This document shows, one piece after another, positions 1 through 9,272 of a stretch of 64,000 nucleotides of DNA (position 1 is its first letter; each line of letters starts with the position of its first letter). Made by a program: the position numbers and the translations under genes. The notes under the pieces were generated by a model. It did no database searches. It was not told where the DNA came from and saw only the letters and a list, made by a program, of their open reading frames with translations. Source of the DNA: Limnohabitans sp. INBF002 (GTDB taxonomy: Bacteria > Pseudomonadota > Gammaproteobacteria > Burkholderiales > Burkholderiaceae_C); assembly GCF_027924905.1 (NCBI RefSeq), contig NZ_AP027055.1:434001-498000 (forward strand), written 5' to 3'.

Positions 1-744
1 CACGCCATATATTGATCGACCCGACTCGACATTTTTTAAGCGAATTTGTTCACCTAGACCACCATCTTGCAACGCTTCCGCGCGCATTGTGATGGAAAAG
101 CCTTGTCCTTCGCCTGCTGTGAGCTGAACCTCTTGTCCGCGCTTGACCAACACAGCGGTCTTCACGTCGTACGAACGCAGAGGGGTGTTGGGCGTGAGGT
201 CACGCACCAACTCCATGTTTTTGAGTAATTTGGTATCAGAAATGATTTGGTTTTCCATGCCCGCAGCAGGCATGTCGGCATAACTGAACATGTCTGGCCT
301 GATGACCGTGCCGCGCTTGAGCAACTCTTTGGACACCAACACTTTGTGCAACACAGGCGCAGATGGGCTGGCGCGGTTAAGCGGCGCTGTGGCTTGACCC
401 GTGTTCACGTTGACGAAAAGCTGCCAAGCGGGCTGCGCACAGCGCACGCGAAGGGCGGGTTGATTGGGAAACGGCTGTTCAAACTGCAGGTTTTGTTGAC
501 AGTTTTGCACCGTGATGCGTGGGTCCACAGGCACCACTTGTACCTGTTTACCCTGGAAAGAAGGGTGGTTTGCAGCCCATTGTTGGGCTTGCTTTTGCAA
601 AGCCTCAAAGGCGCTGTCTGGCAAAGGCGAATCCGCTGCAAACCCAATCTGGGCGTGGCTTAGAACGCATGCGGCCAGCCACATGCCCCAGCGCTTGACG
701 CGTGGGGTGTCGGCATTTTTTAGGCACAGCATTTGCATAGTCAT
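1..744 (-). CDS. flgA: FlgA, P-ring assembly chaperone (C-terminus cut by window edge)
   Basis: Periplasmic chaperone that assists FlgI assembly into the P ring. The reverse strand reads without a stop from an ATG at 744 (in-frame ATGs also at 738 and 732; no strong ribosome site picks one) to base 1, 248 codons. A hydrophobic stretch ending in an Ala-Ala-Asp site near residue 36 looks like a Sec signal peptide. The last part (LTAGEGQGFSITMRAEAL, then GEQIRLKNVESGRSIYG) is the typical SAF-domain end of FlgA, so only a few residues should be missing. It diverges from the LysM gene and has its own sigma-54 type promoter. Confidence 0.9.
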   Translation of the reverse strand, partial: MTMQMLCLKNADTPRVKRWGMWLAACVLSHAQIGFAADSPLPDSAFEALQKQAQQWAANHPSFQGKQVQVVPVDPRITVQNCQQNLQFEQPFPNQPALRVRCAQPAWQLFVNVNTGQATAPLNRASPSAPVLHKVLVSKELLKRGTVIRPDMFSYADMPAAGMENQIISDTKLLKNMELVRDLTPNTPLRSYDVKTAVLVKRGQEVQLTAGEGQGFSITMRAEALQDGGLGEQIRLKNVESGRSIYGV

Positions 745-791
745 TCGGGTCGGTGTTGATGTTTTGACATTTGTTCAGACCCAACCCTTCA

Positions 792-807
792 TGCAAGAAC
801 GAAGCCA
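792..807 (-). promoter_or_regulatory. candidate sigma-54 promoter of flgA
   Basis: On the minus strand the bases read TGGCTTCGTTCTTGCA. This matches TGGC-N7-TTGCA, with the exact -24/-12 spacing of sigma-54 promoters, though the AC of TGGCAC is not kept. The predicted start lies about 35-40 bases before the flgA ATG. Other flagellar operons in the window carry the same promoter type. Confidence 0.5.
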
Positions 808-841
808 ACTTTTAAAACGGACCGATTAACCGGAGCCCTCC

Positions 842-2008
842 ATGCGACTCGACCCGTCCTACAACCCTCAGGTGAACACCACCGACGCCTCCGGCATGCC
901 CAAGCTGCCGCGGAGTCAGTTGGCGTATGCCCGTACCGCGCCCGCTTTCACGCGCGCGATGGCCAGCGCCAGCCTATCTGGTTCATTGGCCCCCGAGGGC
1001 AGCACGGCAGCGTGGGGCACCTCGGTTCGCTCAGGCCAAACGTTGACAGGCATCGTGCGCGAGCAAATGGCTGCGCGCGGCGTGAACATTTCGAACAACG
1101 AGGCCATGCGCTTGGCGCAAACCGTGGCGCGTTCGAACAACATTGCCAACCCCAACATGATTCATCCAGGTCAGCAGCTGAACCTGGACAGTTTGAATTT
1201 TTCTTTGCAACAAGCGCAAGCGGTGAACCAAGCCATTGCAGCCAACAAAGCCGCCGCAGCTTCGGCGGCAGCCCCCGCGGTCACGCCTGCCGCCAACGTC
1301 AACACCTTGAACACCAACACGGCCTTGGGCAGCGCTGCCTTGGCAGGCACAGCGCAAGTGCAGTTGCTCACGCGCTCAGACCGCAGTGGCAATGTGGTGC
1401 TGGAAAAAACCATCGACCGCGCGATTGAAAAGGGCTTCATCCCCGCGCAAGACAAACAAGCCGTGATGAACAAGATTGTTCAGCTCTCGCAAGAACACCG
1501 TTTCGCGCCCGATGACTTTGCGCGCCTCACCTTGATGGAGAGCGATGGCATGAACCCCAAAGCTTCCAACAGCCGTTGTCACGGCATCATCCAGTTTTGT
1601 GATGGCCCTGACCGCGGCGCAGCCAGCGCTGGTTTTGGTGCCAACCCCAAAGCCATTCTGGGCCACAGCGTGTTGCAGCAGCTCGACATGGTGGGCAAGT
1701 ATTTTGATGACACGGGCTTGAAGAACTTTGGCCCCGTGGGTTTGGATGATCTGTACTTAACCGTGCTCACCCCAGCCGCGCGTAACGAAACGCGACCCAA
1801 CGCAGCTTTGAACATTCCGGGTCAGCAAGCCGCTTATTTGCATGTGAACCGCGACATGCGTGCGCCCATCACACGCAACTCCATCTTGGCGGGTTTGCAT
1901 CAAAACGCCAATGAACGTTTGGGCACGGACGTGGCGCAACGCCCCTCCATGCAGGCGGCTCGCTTGAGTGCCTATGCCGCGCAGGCTGCTGTGTCGGAAG
2001 TTCGTTAA
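842..2008 (+). CDS. LysM plus lytic-transglycosylase-like protein, probable flagellar peptidoglycan hydrolase
   Basis: 388 aa. Residues about 64-118 form a LysM-like peptidoglycan-binding module (SGQTLTGIVREQ to MIHPGQQLNL), followed by an Ala-rich linker. From about residue 180 to 310 there is a lysozyme/transglycosylase-like domain with a candidate catalytic Glu near 233 (LMESDGMNPKASN) and a GIIQF motif. There is no N-terminal signal peptide, so export through the flagellar type III apparatus or another route must be assumed. It sits between flgA and flgB, while FlgJ in this cluster lacks its hydrolase half. I infer that this protein opens the peptidoglycan for the rod. The ATG follows a GGAG. 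The family assignment is by eye. Confidence 0.75.
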   Translation: MRLDPSYNPQVNTTDASGMPKLPRSQLAYARTAPAFTRAMASASLSGSLAPEGSTAAWGTSVRSGQTLTGIVREQMAARGVNISNNEAMRLAQTVARSNNIANPNMIHPGQQLNLDSLNFSLQQAQAVNQAIAANKAAAASAAAPAVTPAANVNTLNTNTALGSAALAGTAQVQLLTRSDRSGNVVLEKTIDRAIEKGFIPAQDKQAVMNKIVQLSQEHRFAPDDFARLTLMESDGMNPKASNSRCHGIIQFCDGPDRGAASAGFGANPKAILGHSVLQQLDMVGKYFDDTGLKNFGPVGLDDLYLTVLTPAARNETRPNAALNIPGQQAAYLHVNRDMRAPITRNSILAGLHQNANERLGTDVAQRPSMQAARLSAYAAQAAVSEVR

Positions 2009-2035
2009 GTTTTTGCTTCTTGTTTTTCTGAGCTC

Positions 2036-2112
2036 GCGCGAGTGGCTGGGTGTGTGGCCCTCCTCATGCTGCGAGCAGAAATCGTCGGGACCACACACCC
2101 AGCCACTCGCGC
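2036..2112. repeat. perfect 22-bp inverted repeat with 33-base loop
   Basis: Bases 2036-2057 and 2091-2112 are exact reverse complements (core GAGTGGCTGGGTGTGTGG). They lie 28 bases after the stop of the LysM gene. No T-tract follows directly, so it is not a classical terminator, but it could end transcription, shield mRNA 3' ends or be a dispersed repeat. Confidence 0.85.
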
Positions 2113-2181
2113 TGCGTCGTTGCATTTTTGAGTGCGTAACGCGCTCTGTGTTGATGGCGCAGGGTGAGTTGCATAGGGTTT

Positions 2182-2201
2182 AGCGGCAAACATTTGCCGC
2201 T
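2182..2201. promoter_or_regulatory. palindrome AGCGGCAAA-CA-TTTGCCGCT, candidate activator site for flgB
   Basis: Two 9-base arms are separated by CA, ending 19 bases upstream of the flgB sigma-54 promoter. The GCGGCAA half-site recurs upstream of the giant flagellin. I infer binding by the flagellar sigma-54 activator encoded at 34021, in the manner of FlbD/FlrC-type activators. Confidence 0.5.
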
Positions 2202-2220
2202 TCTAGCGTCAAAACCACCG

Positions 2221-2236
2221 TGGCACGGCTCTTGCA
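2221..2236 (+). promoter_or_regulatory. sigma-54 promoter of the flgB operon
   Basis: TGGCACGGCTCTTGCA fits the TGGCACG-N4-TTGCA consensus exactly. It lies 58 bases upstream of the flgB ATG. The bases before it (AAAACCACC) also match those before the promoter at 33970. Confidence 0.85.
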
Positions 2237-2294
2237 TTAATCGACACGAGGTCTCACAACTTGAGGCCATGTGTCAATAAACAGGAGTCTTGTT

Positions 2295-2678
2295 ATGGAC
2301 GTTTTTAAATCAGCCTTTGGAATTCACGAGCGTGCGCTTGGCGTGAGAAGCCAACGCATGGAAGTGCTGGCGCGCAACATCGCCAACGCCGACACGCCTA
2401 ACTACAAAGCACAAGACGTTGATTTCAAGGCGATGCTCAAAGAAGCCAAGACTGAATATCTGACGGCCACCAACGACAAGCACTACGCCGGTCTGCAAGA
2501 AGCGCAAGACAACGGCATGCGTTTTCGCACACCGTTCAACAGCTCATTCGACGGCAACACCGTGGAGATGAACGTGGAACAAGCCCAATACGGTAAAGCC
2601 GCTGGTGAATACCAAGCGACTTTGCAATTCCTAGAAAACCGCATCAGCGGTCTTCGTAAAGCCATGCGCGGGGAGTAA
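2295..2678 (+). CDS. flgB: FlgB, flagellar proximal rod protein
   Basis: 127 aa, normal for FlgB. It forms the inner rod next to FliE and the MS ring and is exported by the flagellar type III system. The rod/hook N-terminal signature is present (LARNIANADTPNYKAQDVDF). The ATG at 2295 is preferred over an upstream in-frame start because AGGAG lies seven bases before it. First gene of the long flgB-to-flgL operon. Confidence 0.97.
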   Translation: MDVFKSAFGIHERALGVRSQRMEVLARNIANADTPNYKAQDVDFKAMLKEAKTEYLTATNDKHYAGLQEAQDNGMRFRTPFNSSFDGNTVEMNVEQAQYGKAAGEYQATLQFLENRISGLRKAMRGE

Positions 2679-2684
2679 TAGACC

Positions 2685-3110
2685 ATGCAACTCGACAACG
2701 TTTTTGGTATTGCAGGCACCGCGCTGAACGCGCAGTCCATTCGCATGAACACCACGGCTTCCAACTTGGCCAACGCCAACTCGGTCGCAGGCTCAGAGGA
2801 AGAGGCCTACCGCGGCCGTCGTCCCTTGTTCAAAGCTTTGATGGACCAAGAAATGACACACGCAGGCGCTCAGTTCGTCGGTGGCGTCAAGGTGGACCGC
2901 ATCGTCAACGACCCCGCACCCATTCGCAAGACGTGGGAGCCAGGCAACCCACTCGCCGACAAAGAAGGCTATGTCTTTCACTCCAACGTGAACGAAATGT
3001 CTGAGATGGTCGACATGATGGCCGCTTCGCGGTCTTACCAAAACAACGTCGAAGTGGTGAACACCGCACGTCAATTGATGATGCGCACCCTTGAAATCAC
3101 CAAGAGCTAA
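2685..3110 (+). CDS. flgC: FlgC, flagellar proximal rod protein
   Basis: 141 aa, usual length. Rod subunit of the FlgB/C/F/G family with the N-terminal motif ASNLANANSVAGSEEEAYR and a C-terminal helix (VNEMSEMVDMMAASRSYQNN) that forms the rod core. It starts 7 bases after flgB stops, so the two are co-transcribed. Confidence 0.97.
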   Translation: MQLDNVFGIAGTALNAQSIRMNTTASNLANANSVAGSEEEAYRGRRPLFKALMDQEMTHAGAQFVGGVKVDRIVNDPAPIRKTWEPGNPLADKEGYVFHSNVNEMSEMVDMMAASRSYQNNVEVVNTARQLMMRTLEITKS

Positions 3111-3115
3111 TCATC

Positions 3116-3808
3116 ATGGCAACTACAGCAACCTCCACCCTGCCTAGTGGCATCGTCAAGTACGAAGACTACCAAGCGCAACAAAAAGCCACGCCCACGA
3201 ACACCAACATGGGTCAGACGGAATTTTTGACACTCTTCACCACACAGTTGAAGAACCAAAACCCGTTGGACCCTGTCAAGAACGAAGCCTTCGTGGCCCA
3301 GCTCGCGCAGTTCTCACAACTTGAAGCTACCACGGCCATGAAAACCAGCATGCAGAACTTGGTCTCTAGCTTGGCCAATGACCGCTTGCTCGGTGCCACA
3401 TCTTTGATTGGCAAAACCGTTGGCGTGCCCGATGGTCCTGTGGCCGTCACGGACACCACCGTGTCGCAAGGCGTGGTCAATGCACCCACGGGCGCAGACG
3501 GTATCAAGGTTGAAATCTTCAACGACAAAGGCATCTTGGTGCGCACCCAAATCTTGGGCCCACAGCCTGTGGGCGACGTCACCATTGCGTGGGACGGGAT
3601 GAACGACGGCGGCACCGCAGTGCCCAATGGCAACTACCGCTATGTGGCCTCGGTCAACAGCAACGGCACCGTCACCAAACCCACGGTCAACACCTACGCG
3701 CAAGTGACCGGTGTGACCAGCGCAGGCACCGCCGACGGCACCATGTTGCTCGAAGTCGCCGGTGGCAAGACGGTCAATTTGACTGATGTGAAACGCATCA
3801 GCTACTAA
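3116..3808 (+). CDS. flgD: FlgD, hook-capping protein
   Basis: 230 aa, close to the E. coli protein. It caps the growing hook and guides FlgE polymerisation. The conserved N-terminal part is present (FLTLFTTQLKNQNPLDPVKN, then FVAQLAQFSQLE). The C-terminal half is the Ig-like/Tudor region (ILGPQPVGDVTIAWDG, NGNYRYVASV). It starts 5 bases after flgC. Its partner FlgE is about three times normal length, yet FlgD is normal-sized. Confidence 0.96.
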   Translation: MATTATSTLPSGIVKYEDYQAQQKATPTNTNMGQTEFLTLFTTQLKNQNPLDPVKNEAFVAQLAQFSQLEATTAMKTSMQNLVSSLANDRLLGATSLIGKTVGVPDGPVAVTDTTVSQGVVNAPTGADGIKVEIFNDKGILVRTQILGPQPVGDVTIAWDGMNDGGTAVPNGNYRYVASVNSNGTVTKPTVNTYAQVTGVTSAGTADGTMLLEVAGGKTVNLTDVKRISY

Positions 3809-3848
3809 TTTCAAGAATTCAAGAATTTCTCTCAGGAGCTAAAGCACC

Positions 3849-6800
3849 ATGTCTTTTTATACCTCTCTCACTGGTTTGAACGCCGCCACCGCACAGCTGG
3901 GCGTGACGTCCAACAACATTGCCAACGTGAGCACGACAGGCTTTAAGCGCAGCCGTACAGACTTTGGCGACATTTTTGCGACATCCCCTTTGCAAAAAGC
4001 ATCGGCCACGATTGGTCAAGGTGTGTCGTTGAAGCGCGTGGTGCAAGAGTTTGGTCAGGGCAACATGATGTTCTCGTCCAACACCTTGGACTTGGCGATC
4101 AGTGGTGACGGTTTCTTCCCGCTCAAGTCGCAAGACGGTTTCCAAGACATCTTCACGCGTAACGGTGTGTTCATGATGAACGACCAATACAACGTGGTGA
4201 ACTCAGCAGGTCAGCGTTTGATGGCGGCGTCAGTTGACTCGTCCGGCAAAGCGAACTTGGATGACATGAACGTGTTGACCATCCCGCAAAAAACCACCGG
4301 CATGGCCAAACAAACCAGCAAGGTGTCTTTGGGCTTGAACTTTCCTGCAGATGCCGAGGTGATTACCAAGGACTTCAACCGCAACGACCCCGACACCTAC
4401 AACAAGAGCACCGCGCTGACCGTGTATGACGCGGGTGGTAACTCTTACTTGGCCTCCGTCTACTACGTGAAGACACAAAACGCGAGCCAAGAAACCCCCA
4501 ACAACAAATGGCAAACCTATGTGTATGTCGGTGACAAGCTGGTCAACGCCTCGTTGCAGCAAGCCACCAACACCTTGGGTGAAGACATGTATGTCAACAA
4601 ATACGGCGAACTCAAGGCCAAGAGCGACTTTAAGACGCCAGAAGAAATTGCTGAATTGAACAGCAGCTTCTCTAAGAAAACCATCAAGTTCTCGTTGGAC
4701 AACTTGACCGACATTCGCACCTCGCAACCCGCTGCTGTGACAGCTGGCATTGCCACTGATTTGGGCACCGGCTCTAACGATGGCGTTGACTTTGCCAACT
4801 ATTTGAATGTCAGCAAGTCTGACCTCTTGCGCCAACAGGGCAGCAGTGCGGTGACTTACCCCGTGGACTCAACCACGGTCGGTGCACGCGACATCACCTT
4901 CGGCCCTGCGGCTGCACGTGTGACGGTCAACATTCCTGCAAACGGCACCACTGCGCCCACGCTGGCTGAAGTGGTCACGGCCTTGAACAACAACTCTAGC
5001 TTTGCCTCCACCTACGTGGCGCAAGCTGCGTCACCCACGGGAACGATCAGCAGCGTGAACTTTGGCGCCGCCTCGACACCTACCAACCCATTCGCAAGCT
5101 TTGGCGTGAATGTGGGTGGTCAGCAGTTTGATTTGACGGGCTTGACCAGCACACTGACCTCTTCCACGTTTGCCGCTGAATTGCAAACCAAATTGCGTGC
5201 GGCAGATGGTGGCCGCTCTGATATTTCTGTGAGCTTGGCCTCTGGCTCCTTGGTCGTGACAGACGCTGCAAAGCGCAACATCACCGGCATGGAACTGACC
5301 AAAATCTCCACAGCAGCGACCGACGTGTCGGTGGGTTCAGAGCCTGTTTATGGCAACACAGTGCTCCGCATCACCGCGCTTGATCCCAATGTGACGGCCG
5401 CTGAAATCAACGACACCAGCACGGGTGTGGTGGTTCAACAAAACTCGGTCACCCTCACAGGCTCCAACCAAGCCACACCGTACACACGCGCCAAGGTGAG
5501 CTACACCTTTGCAGGTGCGCCCACCGTTTTCAAAGCCAGCTTTGGCCCCACCTCGGCACCCATCACAGTGGAAGGTACCAGCGGTACGGACTTGGCCGAT
5601 AACTTGAACAAGAACGCCACCTTCTCTGCCGACTACGTGGCCAGCTACTCGGGAACTGCGCTGACCTTGACAGCCAAAGACCCCAGCAACGCCAACGCAT
5701 CCTCTATTTCGGGTGCAGTGAAGCTGTACTCAAACACCGCAGCGGCGCCCACCACGTTCACTGAGATTAACAATCCCGGAACCACAGCAGGAACCAACAA
5801 CCCTGTCTTGGCCAACGGCGTGGCATCCATTTTGGACACCACCAAGAAAAGCGTTGACGATCTGAAGAACCTCTTTTCGGTGAACATCGACAACGCGATT
5901 GACCCTGTGATCGTCGGCCTCGATCACCTGTTGGAGTCCATGAGCCATTTGTCTACATCGCAGAGCAAAAAGCTCTCCGGTGCTCAAATTGCGGATGAAT
6001 TGACCAACGTCATCAGCCGTGCGTATGGCGATGAAAAACCATTCAACTTCTCCACCGTCGGCACGCCAACGTTTAAGTTGTCACTGACCAAATCCAACAA
6101 AACGGTGTTGCCAGATTTGCCGATCGACTTGTCTGGTTCTAAAGACATGCGCAGCGAAGATTTGGTGCGCGAAGTGCAGTCTCAAATTGACGGTAACTCG
6201 CAGTACAGCGGTTTGGTCGATGTGACTTACGACACGCAAGCCCAAAAACTGGTGTTCACACCCACCGACAACGCCAAGGTCACGGTGTCCAGCGAGCAGT
6301 CCGCCATGGACTTGAGCGACCCCTTGGTGCAAGGTGTCAACGATTCTTCTGTGGGCTTGACCTTGTCGCCTTCTGTGTCCACGTCGCCTTACCGTGCGTT
6401 GAACGAGCAGCGCTACGGCATGAAAGTCGAGTACGACTCGGTCAAACAAACCTTTGTGTTTAAGTCTGGCACCACGGGTGACAACTCTGGCATTGCGATC
6501 ACCAACATTCGTCCTGGTAGTTTGGCAACCCAAACCTCCAAAGGCTTGGGCATGACCGGTGACCCTGCCAACTACACCGTGGCACCTTCGACCATTGATG
6601 CTTTGCGCGGTATCACCTCCAAGCCAGCCGTGTTGACAGGCAACCCCTTGGCTGTGAACGTGGACAACAACTTCTCTGTGGACAGCACCAACAACCAGTT
6701 CGTGGTGTCGGTCAATGGCATCACCGGCACGGTGGTGGTTCCGCCTAAAGATACCTACACCTTGGGCACCTTCATGGAAGCGCTGCAAAACGGTATCAAC

Positions 6801-7658
6801 AACTTGCAGAGCCAGTCTAAAAACGGCCTGACGGCTGAGTCTGTCAACGGCGTCAAGGTCAGCTACAACAGCGCCTCTAGCTCTTTAGAGTTCACCACCG
6901 GCACGGCCTCCACTGACTCGTACATCAAAGTCACCGGCGATGCACGTTGGGGCTTGGACGGTTTGGACGCTCAGTTCGGCACGACCACCACGTGGATCAA
7001 GCCCACCGCGTTCAAAGACGAAAAAGGCGCCACGGTCTACATCGACGGCTTCGGTGCCGAGTCATCGACCGCTACTGGCTTTGACACCTTGCCAGCCTGG
7101 TCTCCTGTTTACTTTGACAAAGGCGAGCTGACATTTGACACCGCGGGTAACTTGGTGTCACCCAAGCAAGGCGCGCAGTTGGACACGGTGTACTTGCCAA
7201 ACGGTAAGGGCGCTTTGACCATCAACATCGACTACTCCAAATCCACGCAGTTTGCGTCACCGTTCTCGGTGCTGTCGCAGTCGCAAGACGGCGCACCCGA
7301 AGGTGACTTGGTCGGTTTGGCGATTGCCGATGACGGCTTGGTTTCTGCCAGCTTCTCCAACGGCGCACAAAAGTCTTTGGGCAAAGTGGTGTTGGTCAAC
7401 TTCTCTAACCCGTCTGGCTTGCGTCAGATCGGTGACACCAACTACTACAAGACGTCTGACTCAGGCACACCGAAATACGGTGAAGCCGGTTCGGCTGGTT
7501 TCGGTACGGTGCGCTCAGGCGCGACCGAACGTGCCAACGTGGACTTGACCCAAGAATTGGTGGACTTGATCACCGAGCAGCGTAACTTCCAAGCCAACGC
7601 CAAGGCCATGGAAACCAGCACCTCGATGACGCAAACCATCATTCAGATCCGTAACTAA
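3849..7658 (+). CDS. flgE: FlgE, very large flagellar hook protein
   Basis: Hook subunit of 1269 aa against about 400 in E. coli. The N-terminus is canonical (SFYTSLTGLNAATAQLGVTS, NNIANVSTTGFKRSR), as is the C-terminal D0 segment (ELVDLITEQRNFQANAKAME to the end). Between about residues 290 and 1080 lies an insertion rich in Thr, Ser, Asn and Val, with several beta-rich segments resembling the Flagellin_IN modules of flagellins. The ends form the hook tube, so the insert should face outward and thicken or decorate the hook. An AGGAG precedes the ATG. There are no internal stops or frameshifts, so this is a true expansion. Confidence 0.95.
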   Translation: MSFYTSLTGLNAATAQLGVTSNNIANVSTTGFKRSRTDFGDIFATSPLQKASATIGQGVSLKRVVQEFGQGNMMFSSNTLDLAISGDGFFPLKSQDGFQDIFTRNGVFMMNDQYNVVNSAGQRLMAASVDSSGKANLDDMNVLTIPQKTTGMAKQTSKVSLGLNFPADAEVITKDFNRNDPDTYNKSTALTVYDAGGNSYLASVYYVKTQNASQETPNNKWQTYVYVGDKLVNASLQQATNTLGEDMYVNKYGELKAKSDFKTPEEIAELNSSFSKKTIKFSLDNLTDIRTSQPAAVTAGIATDLGTGSNDGVDFANYLNVSKSDLLRQQGSSAVTYPVDSTTVGARDITFGPAAARVTVNIPANGTTAPTLAEVVTALNNNSSFASTYVAQAASPTGTISSVNFGAASTPTNPFASFGVNVGGQQFDLTGLTSTLTSSTFAAELQTKLRAADGGRSDISVSLASGSLVVTDAAKRNITGMELTKISTAATDVSVGSEPVYGNTVLRITALDPNVTAAEINDTSTGVVVQQNSVTLTGSNQATPYTRAKVSYTFAGAPTVFKASFGPTSAPITVEGTSGTDLADNLNKNATFSADYVASYSGTALTLTAKDPSNANASSISGAVKLYSNTAAAPTTFTEINNPGTTAGTNNPVLANGVASILDTTKKSVDDLKNLFSVNIDNAIDPVIVGLDHLLESMSHLSTSQSKKLSGAQIADELTNVISRAYGDEKPFNFSTVGTPTFKLSLTKSNKTVLPDLPIDLSGSKDMRSEDLVREVQSQIDGNSQYSGLVDVTYDTQAQKLVFTPTDNAKVTVSSEQSAMDLSDPLVQGVNDSSVGLTLSPSVSTSPYRALNEQRYGMKVEYDSVKQTFVFKSGTTGDNSGIAITNIRPGSLATQTSKGLGMTGDPANYTVAPSTIDALRGITSKPAVLTGNPLAVNVDNNFSVDSTNNQFVVSVNGITGTVVVPPKDTYTLGTFMEALQNGINNLQSQSKNGLTAESVNGVKVSYNSASSSLEFTTGTASTDSYIKVTGDARWGLDGLDAQFGTTTTWIKPTAFKDEKGATVYIDGFGAESSTATGFDTLPAWSPVYFDKGELTFDTAGNLVSPKQGAQLDTVYLPNGKGALTINIDYSKSTQFASPFSVLSQSQDGAPEGDLVGLAIADDGLVSASFSNGAQKSLGKVVLVNFSNPSGLRQIGDTNYYKTSDSGTPKYGEAGSAGFGTVRSGATERANVDLTQELVDLITEQRNFQANAKAMETSTSMTQTIIQIRN

Positions 7659-7680
7659 TCTGCCTGATTAAGAGACTGAC

Positions 7681-8445
7681 ATGGACCGTTTATCTTTCAA
7701 CGCGATGGCCGCGATCAACGAAGACCGTTTGATCCGGCAGCAGTTGTCCAACGACATCGCCAACGTCACCACCGTCGGTTTCAAGCAAACCTTCGAAGCC
7801 ACCATCCAACCGCACCAAGCGGTGGGTGAGGGCTTTGATTCACGCTTGCAGCCCCGTCTGTACACCACAGACCGCGTGCGCTTGGATGCCGGTCCTTTGA
7901 TGGTCACAGGCCGTGACCTGGATGTCTCTTTGAACAACAAAACCGTCCTTGGCGTGACCGGCAATGACGGAAAACTGGCATTTACTCGCCGCGGTGACCT
8001 GCGCGTCAACCCCAACGGCGTGTTGGAAACCGGTTCGGGCCACATGGTGCAAAGCCAAGATGGCGGCCCCATCACCATTCCCGTGGGCTCACGCATCAAC
8101 ATCACCAAAACAGGCGAAATCTTCGCCTCAGACCCCACCCAGCAAGGCATTCCACAGGAACAGCTGGTGGGCAGCCTGATGCTGCGCGATGCCAGCACCA
8201 CGAACTTGATCAAACGCGAAGACGGTTTGTTTCGGGTTGACGAAAAACCACTTGGCACGGACTTTGCAACTGGTCCTGAGCCAGTTTCTTTGACACCGCA
8301 GGCTTTAGAAGGCAGCAGTGTCAATCCAATGGCATCGATGGTGAAGCTGATTGAACAGAGCCGCTCGTTTGAGCACCAGGTTCGGTTGATCAAAGAAAGC
8401 AAATCCAACGATGAGTCGGGCGCCTCCATGATGAAGGTGTCCTGA
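7681..8445 (+). CDS. flgF: FlgF, proximal rod protein
   Basis: 254 aa, normal length. It has the rod-family N-terminus (DRLSFNAMAAINEDRLIRQQ, SNDIANVTTVGFKQ) and a C-terminal helical part (NPMASMVKLIEQSRSFEHQV). It forms part of the rod between FlgB/C and FlgG. Spacing to flgE is 22 bases and to flgG 29, consistent with one operon. Confidence 0.96.
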   Translation: MDRLSFNAMAAINEDRLIRQQLSNDIANVTTVGFKQTFEATIQPHQAVGEGFDSRLQPRLYTTDRVRLDAGPLMVTGRDLDVSLNNKTVLGVTGNDGKLAFTRRGDLRVNPNGVLETGSGHMVQSQDGGPITIPVGSRINITKTGEIFASDPTQQGIPQEQLVGSLMLRDASTTNLIKREDGLFRVDEKPLGTDFATGPEPVSLTPQALEGSSVNPMASMVKLIEQSRSFEHQVRLIKESKSNDESGASMMKVS

Positions 8446-8474
8446 ATTTGACAGATTAAAGGGGGCTTAAAGCC

Positions 8475-9260
8475 ATGGATGCATCATTGTGGGTAGCCAA
8501 AACCGGTCTTGACGCGCAGCAGACGCGCATGAACGTCATTTCGAACAACTTGGCCAACGTGAGCACGACTGGCTTTAAACGCGACCGTGCCGTTTTTGAA
8601 GACTTGCTCTATCAAAACGTCAAGCAACCCGGTGGTCAAACCACCAACAACACCTTGTCACCCACGGGCTTGATGCTCGGTACCGGTGTGAAGATCAATG
8701 CCACTGAAAAACTGCACTTGCAGGGCAACTTGATCAACACCCAATCGCCTTTGGACTTGGCGATCATGGGTGGTGGCATGTTCCAGATTCAAATGCCGGA
8801 CGGCACCACGTCGTACAGCCGTGACGGTAACTTCAAGATCAGCAACACCGGCCAGATCGTGACAGCGTCTGGCTTTCCGCTGATTCCCAACATCACCATC
8901 CCCGAGAACGCAGCCAGCGTGACCTTTGGTCAAGACGGCACCGTGTCCGCCGAAATCGTGGCTGGTGGTGGCTCTCAGAACATTGGCCAAATTCAAATTG
9001 CGCGTTTTGTGAACCCAAGCGGCTTGAAGCCGATTGGCAACAACTTGTTTGAAGCCTCACAAGCCAGCGGTGTGGCCCAGGTGCTCACACCTGGCCTCAA
9101 TGGCGCGGGCGCTTTGAAGCAAGGCTCGCTCGAAGCCTCTAACGTGAACGTGGTGGAAGAGATGGTCAACATGATCGAAACCCAGCGCGCTTACGAGATG
9201 AACTCCAAGTCCATCTCTGCCGTGGACGGCATGCTCAAGTTCTTGAACCAAAACATCTGA
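8475..9260 (+). CDS. flgG: FlgG, distal rod protein
   Basis: 261 aa, essentially the E. coli length. It builds the distal rod that passes through the P and L rings. Signatures: MDASLWVAKTGLDAQQTRMN, NNLANVSTTGFKRDRAVFED, and the C-terminal VEEMVNMIETQRAYEMNSK. The unchanged length shows that the expansion seen in FlgE and FlgK spares parts that must fit inside the rings. Confidence 0.98.
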   Translation: MDASLWVAKTGLDAQQTRMNVISNNLANVSTTGFKRDRAVFEDLLYQNVKQPGGQTTNNTLSPTGLMLGTGVKINATEKLHLQGNLINTQSPLDLAIMGGGMFQIQMPDGTTSYSRDGNFKISNTGQIVTASGFPLIPNITIPENAASVTFGQDGTVSAEIVAGGGSQNIGQIQIARFVNPSGLKPIGNNLFEASQASGVAQVLTPGLNGAGALKQGSLEASNVNVVEEMVNMIETQRAYEMNSKSISAVDGMLKFLNQNI

Positions 9261-9272
9261 TTGAGGTTCATC

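Noticed and set aside
247-829. plus-strand frames of 138 and 105 codons at the left end
   Set aside because: Antisense to flgA, which reads through with a recognisable FlgA sequence; no family features in the plus frames.
801-830. sigma-28 promoter before the LysM gene (ACCGATTA at 821)
   Set aside because: The -10-like bases have no matching TAAA element at the required spacing; the upstream TTTTAAAA is too close.
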